From NCBI GenBank assembly GCA_036268455.1, contig DATAUD010000010.1, positions 62,001 through 126,000 on the forward strand: a DNA stretch of 64,000 bases. Reading direction: 5' to 3'. A program made the translations under genes and the position numbers. Below the pieces are notes generated by a model that was given only the letters and a program-made list of their open reading frames with translations, was not told where the DNA came from and did no database searches. Numbering within the stretch: the first letter of the stretch is position 1; each line of letters starts with the position of its first letter. Positions 24,801-32,836 of the stretch are shown here, in pieces. This DNA is from DATAUD01 sp036268455 (GTDB lineage: Bacteria > Verrucomicrobiota > Verrucomicrobiia > Limisphaerales > Palsa-1400).

Positions 24801-25106
24801 ATGCTGACCGCCGGATTGTCCGCCGGCGATGAAAACGTCGATGTTGTTCCCGTTGTTCTGAACATTGCCCGCTATGAAAAGATAAAGATAACCGTTCGTC
24901 GCGACGGCATAAACAGCATCCAATTCCGAACCACCGCTGGACGCTCCGTTCGATGAGGTATTGTCGCCAAACCCAGTGTTGACTGTCTGGACGGCAAAAG
25001 GATTCCCGTAGCCTTCCGAAGGATTCAAAGTTCCGTCAACTGTCACCTGACCATAGGTGCCCGCAGCTATACCTCCAATAGTCATCAACAACAGGAACTT
25101 TTTCAT
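21801..25106 (-). CDS. Exported alpha-amylase-family (GH13) glycoside hydrolase
   Basis: From ATG 25106 (MKKFLLLMTIGGIAAGTYG, a signal peptide) the product is 1101 residues. An N-terminal beta domain of about 330 residues (TVDGTLNPSEGYGNPFAVQT) resembles modules for binding carbohydrate or the cell surface. A second beta module precedes the catalytic (beta/alpha)8 barrel from about residue 430. Barrel signatures: IEPIHPIG, region II IDGIRADFGEG with nucleophile Asp707, region III FLAESLNGG with acid/base Glu736, and region IV NSASHDVGG with Asp795. The C-terminal strands (SYSW-free; MAYQILSTTNLAMPF) are of a type common in this genome. It is convergent with the sigma fusion (7 bp between stops). 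The substrate is probably an alpha-glucan. Confidence 0.9.
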   Translation of the reverse strand: MKKFLLLMTIGGIAAGTYGQVTVDGTLNPSEGYGNPFAVQTVNTGFGDNTSSNGASSGGSELDAVYAVATNGYLYLFIAGNVQNNGNNIDVFIAGGQSGGQHILEIGGSPGEAAMNGSTFSAGFTPHLMLTFIVSNTTLSVDEVVLSGASGVEASLGSIPLIGGVGNNQDLPGGFQVGFNDLNTAGVNGNSGTAANQAAAKAVTTGLELAIPLSALGNPTNSIEVLVGLNGSGFAYLSNQFLPGLAVGTGNLGANGGGAFNFGSTTGEYFTAPVSASAEEAPVLTVNGINADYGTTHVFVDEVANDAAPLTILFSPNASNVVEADVFSNLNRRDHAGLDANGDGIEDGILPPDGNTIATGDTNNYYEAYAMSPTGTAGQYALTLYAQKTGAYRLTTRFKVAGGTNWIWYGTNAPYISGLRRDFGIVVSPKKAEQAVIYELAVNNIGAQGVAANGSQRSTFTDLYNGPGSRAYDPVTNRFNLNYVTNLGVNWVWIEPIHPIGIAGSINSPYCVKDYFAVSPWMSKANTRAAGLQEFQGFVAAADAAGVNVMMDVPFDHTAHDVELDIEGIIDFAGAGNPGKWTPTDLVSNRLPQFFSSTGDYCARAAGANDIAIAPDRGDFSKWTDVSDVFYGVYDALVCENPQDNNNYWGSDDWFDYSATTGSFDGITQNVWKYFANSILFWLNETGCTNGTPASQTSVGIDGIRADFGEGLPPQCWEYIINKVRSQKWDFVFLAESLNGGAPTYRSSRDFDIVNDSVLYNFRTAASATDYQNIFNTERSSYGQCLMLWNSASHDVGGYYTDPYQALIRFMVGATIDGAPHLFYGQEAGTTAGFGFNLYTKSGTEEVPDLFTFNSLQPAFAAGAGNLRVDQLYPLFSSVGQARQASPALCCENRYFLNTIGSPQPNIYAVAKYQTAGGEPNSNDVVFAFVNLDVTNGHQGNFNVNVSQNGSNLFGIQPDRLYNIKNLAAYTAINPSRRPQFLLSNGIAGSNLLSNGLSIQLNPVPANNAGWTNSPFEAQYLKLFDVTPPTSLAAPVLNMENKSVLSWTSISGMAYQILSTTNLAMPFAPLGGTITASGTTTQRTNNFGDPARFFRLQVFPQ

Positions 25107-25191
25107 CGCCAAGGCCAATGGTCGCCGCAAAACTCAATTATTTCAATGGCCCAAACACGGAGCTTCGGCTTGCTGCTGGAAGTTTAAAAAC

Positions 25192-26478
25192 ATGAGTGAA
25201 GCGCCAAAATCCAATACATTGAGCCCTGCGGATTTGCCTGACGGTAAAACGGAGGGCAACGCCCCGGTCAATGTTGATGCCATCCTGCAATCGATACTCG
25301 GCAGGGAAGGCGAACGTTTCGGCATGGTCGCCGCCGTTCTGCGGGGCGAGCGCATCATCGCCCAAGGTGTCGCGGGGGTTCGAAAGAGAGGGACCGCGGA
25401 GCGCATCACGCTCGACGATCGATTTCACCTTGGTTCCTGCACCAAAGCCATGACCGCGACGCTTGTCGCGATACTCGTCGATGAAGGCAGGCTGAATTGG
25501 ACCACCGGATTGGGCGAACTTTTTGCCGACACGGTGAAGCCCATGCACCCGGCGTGGGAGAAAGTGACATTGCGCCAAGTTCTCGCCCACCGCTCCGGCT
25601 TGCGCGTTGATCCGGACGGTCTGGTTCGGGTGTTTAGCTACCTGTTTCTCGCACCCTACGCCCGCTTGCGCAGCCGTCCCGAGTCGATGCTTTCTTCCGG
25701 GGAAACTTTGCCGCGGCAACGCCTGGAAATCACGAGGCAGGCCCTTTCGCGGCCGCCAAAAATCCCTCCGGAGACCAAATTCCTCTATTCCAATCTCGGC
25801 TACATTCTCGCGGGGGCGGCGCTGGAACATTTCACCGGTCGTCCGTGGGAAATCCTGATGCGCGAACGACTGTTTCAGCCCCTGGGCATCAGCGCGGGCG
25901 GATTCGGGCCGCCGGGCACCGCTGGTAAAACCGATCAAGCCTGGGGCCACTCCTCGGTCATTGGCAAACCGCTTGACCCGGGCAGCCCCGTCGCGGAACT
26001 CCCGTTGTTCTACGGCCCCGCTGGCCTGGCACACATGACAATTACAGATTGGGCAAAATTTATCGCGCTCCATTTGCGGGGAGATCCGGCCAATCCGCAT
26101 TGCCAGGCCGCGCTGCTCAAGCTGGATACCTTTGCGGAGTTACACTCGGTCGAACCCACCACAACTTATTATAAGGGGAGGATAATGCGCGGGATAAACT
26201 TCCTGGCAACTGGCGATGCCGCGCCCGCCGTAACTTACTGTGCCGGATGGGCCATCAGCACGGCCAGTTGGGCAAAAGGCACCCGGCCTGGAGACACTGG
26301 CCGCCGTCTTTGGCACGGCGGAAGCAACGGAATGTGGAACTGCGGCGTGGCCATCGCACCCGAAATTGACTTTGCCGTGCTCGTCGCGTGCAACCGCGGC
26401 CTGGACATCGCTAGCTGGAAAACCCGCCAGGCGATCAAGGCATTAATTCGGACATTTGCGCCCAAACGGACCTCATAG
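25192..26478 (+). CDS. Serine hydrolase of the beta-lactamase / penicillin-binding (class C-like) family
   Basis: From ATG 25192 (MSEAPKSNTLSPADLPDGKT) there are 428 residues. The longer upstream reading covers the divergent promoter. It has the catalytic SxxK tetrad SCTK (Ser82, Lys85), YSN with Tyr199, and a C-terminal HGG (LWHGGSNGMWN). These fit acyl-serine hydrolases such as esterases, D-aminopeptidases or class C beta-lactamases. It has no signal peptide, unlike most family members, so it may be cytoplasmic or use an atypical export route. It is divergent from the GH13 gene, with 85 bp between starts. The substrate is unknown. Confidence 0.9.
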   Translation: MSEAPKSNTLSPADLPDGKTEGNAPVNVDAILQSILGREGERFGMVAAVLRGERIIAQGVAGVRKRGTAERITLDDRFHLGSCTKAMTATLVAILVDEGRLNWTTGLGELFADTVKPMHPAWEKVTLRQVLAHRSGLRVDPDGLVRVFSYLFLAPYARLRSRPESMLSSGETLPRQRLEITRQALSRPPKIPPETKFLYSNLGYILAGAALEHFTGRPWEILMRERLFQPLGISAGGFGPPGTAGKTDQAWGHSSVIGKPLDPGSPVAELPLFYGPAGLAHMTITDWAKFIALHLRGDPANPHCQAALLKLDTFAELHSVEPTTTYYKGRIMRGINFLATGDAAPAVTYCAGWAISTASWAKGTRPGDTGRRLWHGGSNGMWNCGVAIAPEIDFAVLVACNRGLDIASWKTRQAIKALIRTFAPKRTS

Positions 26479-26508
26479 CCGTGGACTGTTCAGCCGCATA
26501 CCAAACAC

Positions 26509-28140
26509 TTACTGTTTTTTAATGCGATAAAAGAGAGGCGAACCGTTGCCGGGATTGGTGAAGAACTGAAACGAGTTGGTCAATGTGTAGTTCAGCAACG
26601 GACGCCACACAACGACGCCGGAAATATTGCTGGATGTTTGCAGACTGTAATTCGCGCCGAGAAGTCCGTACGTGAGTATCGATTGGTTGGCGCCCAAAAG
26701 CCGGGCCTGGATTTGCGGGGGATCGGCATTGAGCACGTAAGCGCGAAAATAGAGGGCGTTGGGAGTGGGGGCCAAATTCGGAATCATGTATTCAACATCG
26801 GTCATCGGAACGGTGAGGAAATTCGTCCAGGAGCGGGACGCGAGATCGGTCGTGGATTGAATCTGGTAGCTCTGGCCTGGGTTGCCGTATAGAACGAGGT
26901 TGCGGACGCCACCGGTCAATTGCATGTCCAAAACCGGCTGTGGTCCAACGATAATCACGCGGCCGGCCACGGCGGAAAAGACATCAACAACGGCGGTGAC
27001 GTTGGTTCCTTGCGGCGACTGCGGCAGCAATGGCACGGAAGCGGAGGGTTTGTTTAAGGCGGCGGTGAGGTTTAGCTGCGCGATTTCCTGATTGCCCTCG
27101 AGATTTTGTCCCGGTGCGGCGGTGAAGGAAAGTTGAACGGCGTTTGAAGAGAGCACGTTCAGAGACGCTGCGCCCAAGGCCGACGCGGTCGGTTGCACAG
27201 ACATGGCGCTAAAGAGATTTGTGGGCAGGGCCAGCACGAACGAAAGACCGACAAGCGCGCTTTGCGAGTTGAGCGAAATAGGAATGGAGCCGCTGGCGCC
27301 GGTCTGCATTGTAACCTGGCCGAGAGAAATGATTGCTGCAAGGGAACCCAATGACACCGAACCGGCTTGGCCGACCGAAAAATTATTGGAAAAGATAAGG
27401 TCGTACGTTTCTGTCGGGCCGGGCGAGGAACCGAGCACGAAAGCCGTAAACAATTGGATGCCTTGAGGCGAATAATTGGTGCCGCCCGAGGCGGCGATCA
27501 AGTCGTTGACGTCGAAGAAAGCCTGGTTGGTCGGCACTCCATCGCCAACCACGGCGGCAAGGATGGTAGGGCTGTTGGAGGTTGTCAGCAGGATGATCGA
27601 GCCGGGCGGATTGGCGTCATTCAGCGTTACAAGCAATTGCTGCGATTGCAGGACGAAGGAATTTTCCACGGCCGTAGTGACAGAGGGCAGGGGACCGGAC
27701 GGCGGATAGACTGCGGACTGGCCGTTCGTATTGGTCACGGTGACTTGGTAATAATACGTCGTGTTTGCGGCGCAATTAGCAATGCGGGCATAGATCAATC
27801 CGAGGCCCATCGAATCCTGGCGCAATGCGGCCTGGCTCAAAAGCCCTTGGTAGGAATTGGTCGCCGTAGGATCGCCGGAATTAAGCGGATAATATTCGAT
27901 GCTGACCTGGCCGGTCAGATTGCTGACTCCCGCCGGGTCGGAGAATATGGAAATGACCGTTGTGGTTGAAGATGTGACGAGCGGCGAAACGGCGGCCGCC
28001 AAAGAAAAACCCACAGGCGTGACGTTGACGGGCGCCACGTTGGTAATGGTGATCTGCGCGGTCGCCGGCCACGCGCCAAGCAGCAAGAGCACGAAAGCCA
28101 TCGCTCTTTTCAGAATTAATTTGTACTGTGGCGTTGGCAT
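26509..28140 (-). CDS. Exported beta-sandwich protein with cohesin/FN3-like domains, last gene of the giant-protein operon
   Basis: The 543-residue protein starts with a signal peptide (LILKRAMAFVLLLLGAWPATA). Residues about 35-160 look FN3-like (GLIYARIANCAANTTYYYQV). The middle (QTGASGSIPISLNSQSALVG, SFTAAPGQNLEGNQEIAQLN) resembles a cohesin-type fold. Two C-terminal strand blocks (NPGQSYQIQSTTDLASRSW, GANYSLQTSSNISGVVVW) are close to those ending the GH13 and LamG proteins of this window. No catalytic motif is visible. It follows the rhodanese-like gene with a 1-bp gap, so it belongs to the operon that begins at 45825. Confidence 0.8.
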   Translation of the reverse strand: MPTPQYKLILKRAMAFVLLLLGAWPATAQITITNVAPVNVTPVGFSLAAAVSPLVTSSTTTVISIFSDPAGVSNLTGQVSIEYYPLNSGDPTATNSYQGLLSQAALRQDSMGLGLIYARIANCAANTTYYYQVTVTNTNGQSAVYPPSGPLPSVTTAVENSFVLQSQQLLVTLNDANPPGSIILLTTSNSPTILAAVVGDGVPTNQAFFDVNDLIAASGGTNYSPQGIQLFTAFVLGSSPGPTETYDLIFSNNFSVGQAGSVSLGSLAAIISLGQVTMQTGASGSIPISLNSQSALVGLSFVLALPTNLFSAMSVQPTASALGAASLNVLSSNAVQLSFTAAPGQNLEGNQEIAQLNLTAALNKPSASVPLLPQSPQGTNVTAVVDVFSAVAGRVIIVGPQPVLDMQLTGGVRNLVLYGNPGQSYQIQSTTDLASRSWTNFLTVPMTDVEYMIPNLAPTPNALYFRAYVLNADPPQIQARLLGANQSILTYGLLGANYSLQTSSNISGVVVWRPLLNYTLTNSFQFFTNPGNGSPLFYRIKKQ

Positions 28141-28141
28141 T

Positions 28142-28870
28142 TTATCTGGAAAGTGGAGATGACACGCCGTGGCGCTGCAGTCCGGCTTCTCCGTGACGCG
28201 AGAGGATCATCTCACCGCCGGCAAGTATGACGTAATTGTGCGCCCCGCCGGCCTTGAGCTTTCGCGCAATGTCTTCGGCCGTTCCGTCGCCGCTGTCAAT
28301 CAAAACGGCCAGGGACGCCGCGCCCGAGATGGCGTCTTTCGCGGTGCGCGATTGTTTTGCGCCGGGAAATTCGGCGTTCAAATCCGTCAGGGGATCATCG
28401 CCGTGGCGGGGCCGTTTTCGCAAATCAACCAAAGCAACGCGGGCGCGCTTCATGGCTTTCAGGCGCGCATAGGAAATGTAATTCAACGATTCGCGTTTGA
28501 ATCCGGCTCCACGGGTGCTGATGCCTTGTGAACTTTTCCATGCGGCGAAGCCTCCTTGCAAGATGGAGACAGTGAGGCCGGGTTTTTTTGCGAGGGCGGC
28601 AGAGGCGGCGGATTCATCCTGGCCGATGCCGTCGCCGTAGATGACGACGGCGCCGAGGCGGGGCAATCGCTTTTCGGGACAGACGGCTGCGGGAATGTTG
28701 ATCGCGCCGGGGATGTGGTCCTCGCTGAAGTCTCGGGGGCTGCGAATATCGATCACGGTGATTTTGCCGAGTTCTTTTTGCAAATCGGGCACGGTGGTGG
28801 CCTGCAATCCGAAAATTCCCGAAAAAATCCAAATTCCGCAAAGTCCCAAGTTTTTCGGATAAAAGCGCAT
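28142..28870 (-). CDS. Exported rhodanese-fold protein without catalytic cysteine
   Basis: The 242-residue protein has a signal-like N terminus (LGLCGIWIFSGIFGLQAT). It then has a rhodanese domain (ITVIDIRSPRDFSEDHIPGAINIP, ILQGGFAAWKSSQGI) and a second, weaker rhodanese-like half (VALVDLRKRPRHGDDPLTDLNAEFPGAKQ). The active-site loop of the first domain reads VVIYGDG with no cysteine, so sulfur transfer is unlikely. Inactive rhodanese domains often serve as binding or regulatory modules. It lies between two exported proteins with 3-bp and 1-bp gaps. Confidence 0.85.
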   Translation of the reverse strand: MRFYPKNLGLCGIWIFSGIFGLQATTVPDLQKELGKITVIDIRSPRDFSEDHIPGAINIPAAVCPEKRLPRLGAVVIYGDGIGQDESAASAALAKKPGLTVSILQGGFAAWKSSQGISTRGAGFKRESLNYISYARLKAMKRARVALVDLRKRPRHGDDPLTDLNAEFPGAKQSRTAKDAISGAASLAVLIDSGDGTAEDIARKLKAGGAHNYVILAGGEMILSRHGEAGLQRHGVSSPLSR

Positions 28871-28873
28871 AAT

Positions 28874-31800
28874 TTATGGGGATTGAGGGGTGAATTGCGA
28901 CACGGCATTGCTCACGCCGACCATCAGGACAGCGGTGCTTGGAATGGGGAAGTTGTCGCCGACAACCGCGCCGTTTTGAGCCAGGGCGACGCGCCAACGG
29001 CCGGATTCGGAGTCGAGCATTCGGACGGACGGCGTGTTGGCCAGGCCGATTTGGCGCAAAAGGGCAAAAGCACTGTAAGCGTCGGGATATCCGGTGTATG
29101 CGAAGACGTTCGCGCCGGGGGAAAGGCTGATCGGCCCGCTGGAATTGACGCCGAGGTCGAGCACGAGGCTGCTGTTGAATCGGATCCAGAGGAACGAGCC
29201 GGGAACCAGACTGAAATTGGGGCCGGCCGCCGCGCCATTTGTGAGATAGGCGGTCTGGGTAACGACGGTGGGGGTCAGGGACGTATATTCGGTAATCGAC
29301 TGGACGCCGTTTGAGGCCCAATCAGCGAGCAATCCGTAGGCGTTTTGAGCGTACGCGATCATGGATTGAGTGACGGCCACGACGTTGCGGTTTTGGAAGA
29401 CAGGCTGCAACGACGGGAGTGATACGGCGGTAATCGTGGACTGGTTGCTGATCGTCTCCTGCCAAACGGCGCGGCCATCAGCCAGGGCGGGATAGGATTT
29501 AAGCGTTGCGGTGCGCGTGACTGGAACGATGGCAAGATCAGGCAGATAGATCAAACGTCCGTTGCCGGTTTGCGGTCCCAGAGAATCCTCCATGCAAAGC
29601 ACCCATTGCCCGTCGATGTATGGCTGGCTTTCATTTTCAGGGGTATCGGTTACCTGGATTTCGCGCCGGCGGAAGAAGTCATAACCGTAAATATCGACCT
29701 CGACGTTGCGGCTGTCCTGCCAGACGACCCAATTGCCGCAAATGGCCGGGTGAGATTTGTCCGCCAGGTTCGTGGTGATCCTCAGCAAATTGCTGGTGTT
29801 CAAATCGAAACAGTAAATTTCGCCTCCGCCCGGATTGCGCATGTCCTGCCATACGATACGTCCGGCCTGGACATCGGGACTTAGTTCGTCCTGCGTTGTT
29901 GGGGAAATGGCGATGGGCGGGAGGTTGGAGGCGAGATTGATCGCAAAGAGTTGCCACGGGGCGCTTGTGTTGCCTGTGGGGCGGGTCTGATAAACCACCC
30001 ACGGCCAGTCAATCGCGGGATAAGTTTCGTCGGTGCCGGGGGTGCTGGTGATGTCTTGCGGGCCAGCGCCGCTTTCCATGTCGTTGATGAAAATGTCCCA
30101 ATTGCCATCGGTCTGCTGGCCTTGCCAGACGACATAGCGGCCATCGGTGCGCGGGTTTTCCTGGCTCAAGGGGGTGCTTGTGACCTTGACGATGGGGGTG
30201 TTGGAAGTGACGTTCTGCGCGTAGATTTCCCAATTGCCATCGCTCTGGTCCTGCCAAACCGCCCAACGGCCGCGGGCCGATGAACTTTGCGGGCCGCGAT
30301 TGGAATTGGCCAGGACGGACGCGCCTCCGGAAAGCGAACCGACTTGCACGAGGACAACGGCGAAATTTGTATCGCCGAGCGAATCGCTCAGCGTGATGCG
30401 GGCGGTGTACCAGCCGGCAGGCTCCAGGACTCCACTGTCGCTTGTGCCATCCCAGTTAAACGTGACCGTTCCAGAACCAACGTTGGTGTAATTGATGGTC
30501 CGGACTTGGGGCAGCGCGCCCATGTTGTAGCCGTAAAGCGGATTAATCGACCATTGGACGGTGGTTGCGTTATTGGTGGGCTGGAAAACGCCGCCAACTT
30601 CGCCGAGCACGCTGACGACCGCCTGCGTTACGAGAAGATTTGACAAGACGATGGGAGTGGCCACAGGGGTCGAGGGGAGGTAGAAGCTGCCGTTCAAGGT
30701 CCAGTGATAATTGGTGACGCCCGTGCCGCCAACGGTCAATTGCGCGGCGTTTGCCGCCGTTGGCGTAGCGGGTGCGCCGGTGATGGTCGTTGGGGGCGCG
30801 GAGGCCGAAACCACCCAGCTCACCTTCAGCGCATTGCTGGGAGGCAGATAGCCGCCGAATTGCGAACGGCCCAGGATTGAAAGCGTTTGTGTGCCGGAAG
30901 ACAACCCGGTGAGTGTGAGTGGTGAACTTGAAGGTTGCTCGGCGCTCCACGAACCGCCGTTGAGTTGATACATGTAGTAATCAACATTTTGTCCGCCGAC
31001 CGTCATTGACGCGGAAGTGCCGACGGTTGGGGAGGAAGGCGCATTCGAGACGGTTGCCCATCCGACCACGCCCTGGAAAATATCGATTTGCGCATTGAGC
31101 GCGGTCGGGTTGAGAGCGGCCTGGAAGCTGATTGGAACCGTCGCGGGCCGGATGGAAAGGGCCGCGCCGGGATCAAACAATGGGTGGGAAGGGGCGGTGA
31201 CCGAGGCGAAACCGGTGGTGGTGGCTCCAGGCACAATCAAGGTGGCGGTATGGACCGCTTCATCGACGCCGGCGGTGTTGGTCGCGTAATACGACAATTG
31301 GTAAGTCCCGGGATTTGGCAGACTGAACGGCAGCGCCAGCGTGAATGGATTGCCGTCGAGGCTGTCAAGAATTCCCAACGGGAGAACATCCTGCGAAATG
31401 AAATACATCTGGGTTTGCGGAGTGATGTAATACGTTCCGTTAGTATAAGTGGAAGCGCCGTCAAAGAGGAGGGTCGTCACCGGCGGATTGGTGCTGGTGG
31501 GAGGATTGGTGTAAGTGACCGAATAAGAGTAGGAGCCAAGGCCGACGTAATCAAAAATGTTGAGATAAGTGTCCTTGAAATTGGTGACCGGCTCGTAATG
31601 GAGGCTCGTCCAATAATTATTTGTGTTCAGCACCTTGCCGTCATTGCGGACGACCTTTGCGATGGGCAGCTTTGCCTGGAACGGATCATTGAGCCGCATG
31701 TAACCCCAGCCGGAGACGGTGGCGTTTAGGCTGACGGTGGCGGGATTGTTCGCGATGGTGACGGCGGCGTTGCTAAGCGTGTTAACGGGATAGACTCCGC

Positions 31801-32836
31801 CCTGGCTTTCGTACAGCGAATCGGGAATGAGATTTTCGATGGAATCCAGCTTCCCTGAAGTGTCCGCCAGAAAATCACGGACGTTGTCGCGCCCCGGTTG
31901 GTCGTCGAGGACTTCGTGGAGAAAGAGGTAAGCATTGACGGACTGGATGAGCGAAGTCTCCTGGCCGCCCAAGGCGGTGGAGTGCTGGTAACTGGCGCTT
32001 ACCGAGATAAATGTGCCGGAAAGAGAAACAATCATGTCCCATGCGCCCTTGGACGCCTGGCCGGGTTGAAGATTGCCGAGATTGACGGTCAAATCCGCGT
32101 TTGAGAGCGGAGAATCATTCACGCGCGAGCCGAGCAATTGCGCGACGAGCAGCAGATTCTGAACGTTGGCGGTGATTTTTGGCTGCTGCGAATCAATCAT
32201 GACGCTGGCGGCGGGTCCGTAGCCGACGTTCTGCACCAGCACGCCGAAAGTGAACGGAATCGGACTGCCGAGACCGGTGTAAGGATCCGTTCCGGTAACA
32301 TCGCGCGGCTGGAAATACGTAATCTGCAATTGCGCATCCGGCTTAACGGTGATGATGGCGGGAATGACCAACAAAGCGGAGGCCGGGATATTCACGCCGT
32401 TGATTTGGCCGCTCAAATTGGCGCCGACCTGGTATTGAATGCCTGTGGCGTTTGTGCCGCCGGCATTGACCGTCGGAATGATGAACCAACCGACGGTCGC
32501 CGTCTGCCCCGGGCCGATAATTCCGTTGCCCCCGACATCACTGATGTTCTGGAGAGTCGGAGGCTGGACGAAGAAAAGGCTGGAGGAATCGTTTGGGCCA
32601 TTGGTGGAAAGGGTCGGATTGGAAAAGCTCAGATTTGCCGCGAAACCGGTGATGGGATTATTGGGATCGTTGTCGGTGATTTGCAAAGTGGCCTGGAAGC
32701 CGACCCGTTCGAGAGTCAACTGTTGCAAAATCTGAATCGAGACTTGGGCGCAAAGGCCAGTCTGCTGGGATTGGGCCACAGCGGTTCGCGCCAGGAACAA
32801 CATGCAAAGAACCAGAATGCCTCGGAGAATTTTCAT
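28874..32836 (-). CDS. Large exported protein with CARDB/Ig-like modules and PD40/TolB-type beta-propeller repeats
   Basis: From ATG 32836 (MKILRGILVLCMLFLARTAVA, signal peptide) the protein has 1320 residues. This start overlaps the upstream giant-gene stop by 4 bp (ATGA); longer readings only extend into that gene. The N-terminal half has Ig/CARDB-like segments (GFQATLQITDNDPNNPITGF). Near the C terminus is a propeller with repeats WAVWQDQSDGNWEIYA, VVWQGQQTDGNWDIFI, VVYQTRPTGNTSAPWQLFA, IVWQDMRNPGGGEIYCFD and VVWQDSRNVEVDIYGYD, as in TolB/PD40 proteins. It is likely a surface or periplasmic binding scaffold for the giant protein encoded just upstream. Confidence 0.85.
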   Translation of the reverse strand: MKILRGILVLCMLFLARTAVAQSQQTGLCAQVSIQILQQLTLERVGFQATLQITDNDPNNPITGFAANLSFSNPTLSTNGPNDSSSLFFVQPPTLQNISDVGGNGIIGPGQTATVGWFIIPTVNAGGTNATGIQYQVGANLSGQINGVNIPASALLVIPAIITVKPDAQLQITYFQPRDVTGTDPYTGLGSPIPFTFGVLVQNVGYGPAASVMIDSQQPKITANVQNLLLVAQLLGSRVNDSPLSNADLTVNLGNLQPGQASKGAWDMIVSLSGTFISVSASYQHSTALGGQETSLIQSVNAYLFLHEVLDDQPGRDNVRDFLADTSGKLDSIENLIPDSLYESQGGVYPVNTLSNAAVTIANNPATVSLNATVSGWGYMRLNDPFQAKLPIAKVVRNDGKVLNTNNYWTSLHYEPVTNFKDTYLNIFDYVGLGSYSYSVTYTNPPTSTNPPVTTLLFDGASTYTNGTYYITPQTQMYFISQDVLPLGILDSLDGNPFTLALPFSLPNPGTYQLSYYATNTAGVDEAVHTATLIVPGATTTGFASVTAPSHPLFDPGAALSIRPATVPISFQAALNPTALNAQIDIFQGVVGWATVSNAPSSPTVGTSASMTVGGQNVDYYMYQLNGGSWSAEQPSSSPLTLTGLSSGTQTLSILGRSQFGGYLPPSNALKVSWVVSASAPPTTITGAPATPTAANAAQLTVGGTGVTNYHWTLNGSFYLPSTPVATPIVLSNLLVTQAVVSVLGEVGGVFQPTNNATTVQWSINPLYGYNMGALPQVRTINYTNVGSGTVTFNWDGTSDSGVLEPAGWYTARITLSDSLGDTNFAVVLVQVGSLSGGASVLANSNRGPQSSSARGRWAVWQDQSDGNWEIYAQNVTSNTPIVKVTSTPLSQENPRTDGRYVVWQGQQTDGNWDIFINDMESGAGPQDITSTPGTDETYPAIDWPWVVYQTRPTGNTSAPWQLFAINLASNLPPIAISPTTQDELSPDVQAGRIVWQDMRNPGGGEIYCFDLNTSNLLRITTNLADKSHPAICGNWVVWQDSRNVEVDIYGYDFFRRREIQVTDTPENESQPYIDGQWVLCMEDSLGPQTGNGRLIYLPDLAIVPVTRTATLKSYPALADGRAVWQETISNQSTITAVSLPSLQPVFQNRNVVAVTQSMIAYAQNAYGLLADWASNGVQSITEYTSLTPTVVTQTAYLTNGAAAGPNFSLVPGSFLWIRFNSSLVLDLGVNSSGPISLSPGANVFAYTGYPDAYSAFALLRQIGLANTPSVRMLDSESGRWRVALAQNGAVVGDNFPIPSTAVLMVGVSNAVSQFTPQSP

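Noticed and set aside
25057..25191. Extended N terminus for the serine hydrolase
   Set aside because: It covers the divergent promoter region and overlaps the signal-peptide end of the GH13 gene. The ATG at 25192 fits the family better.
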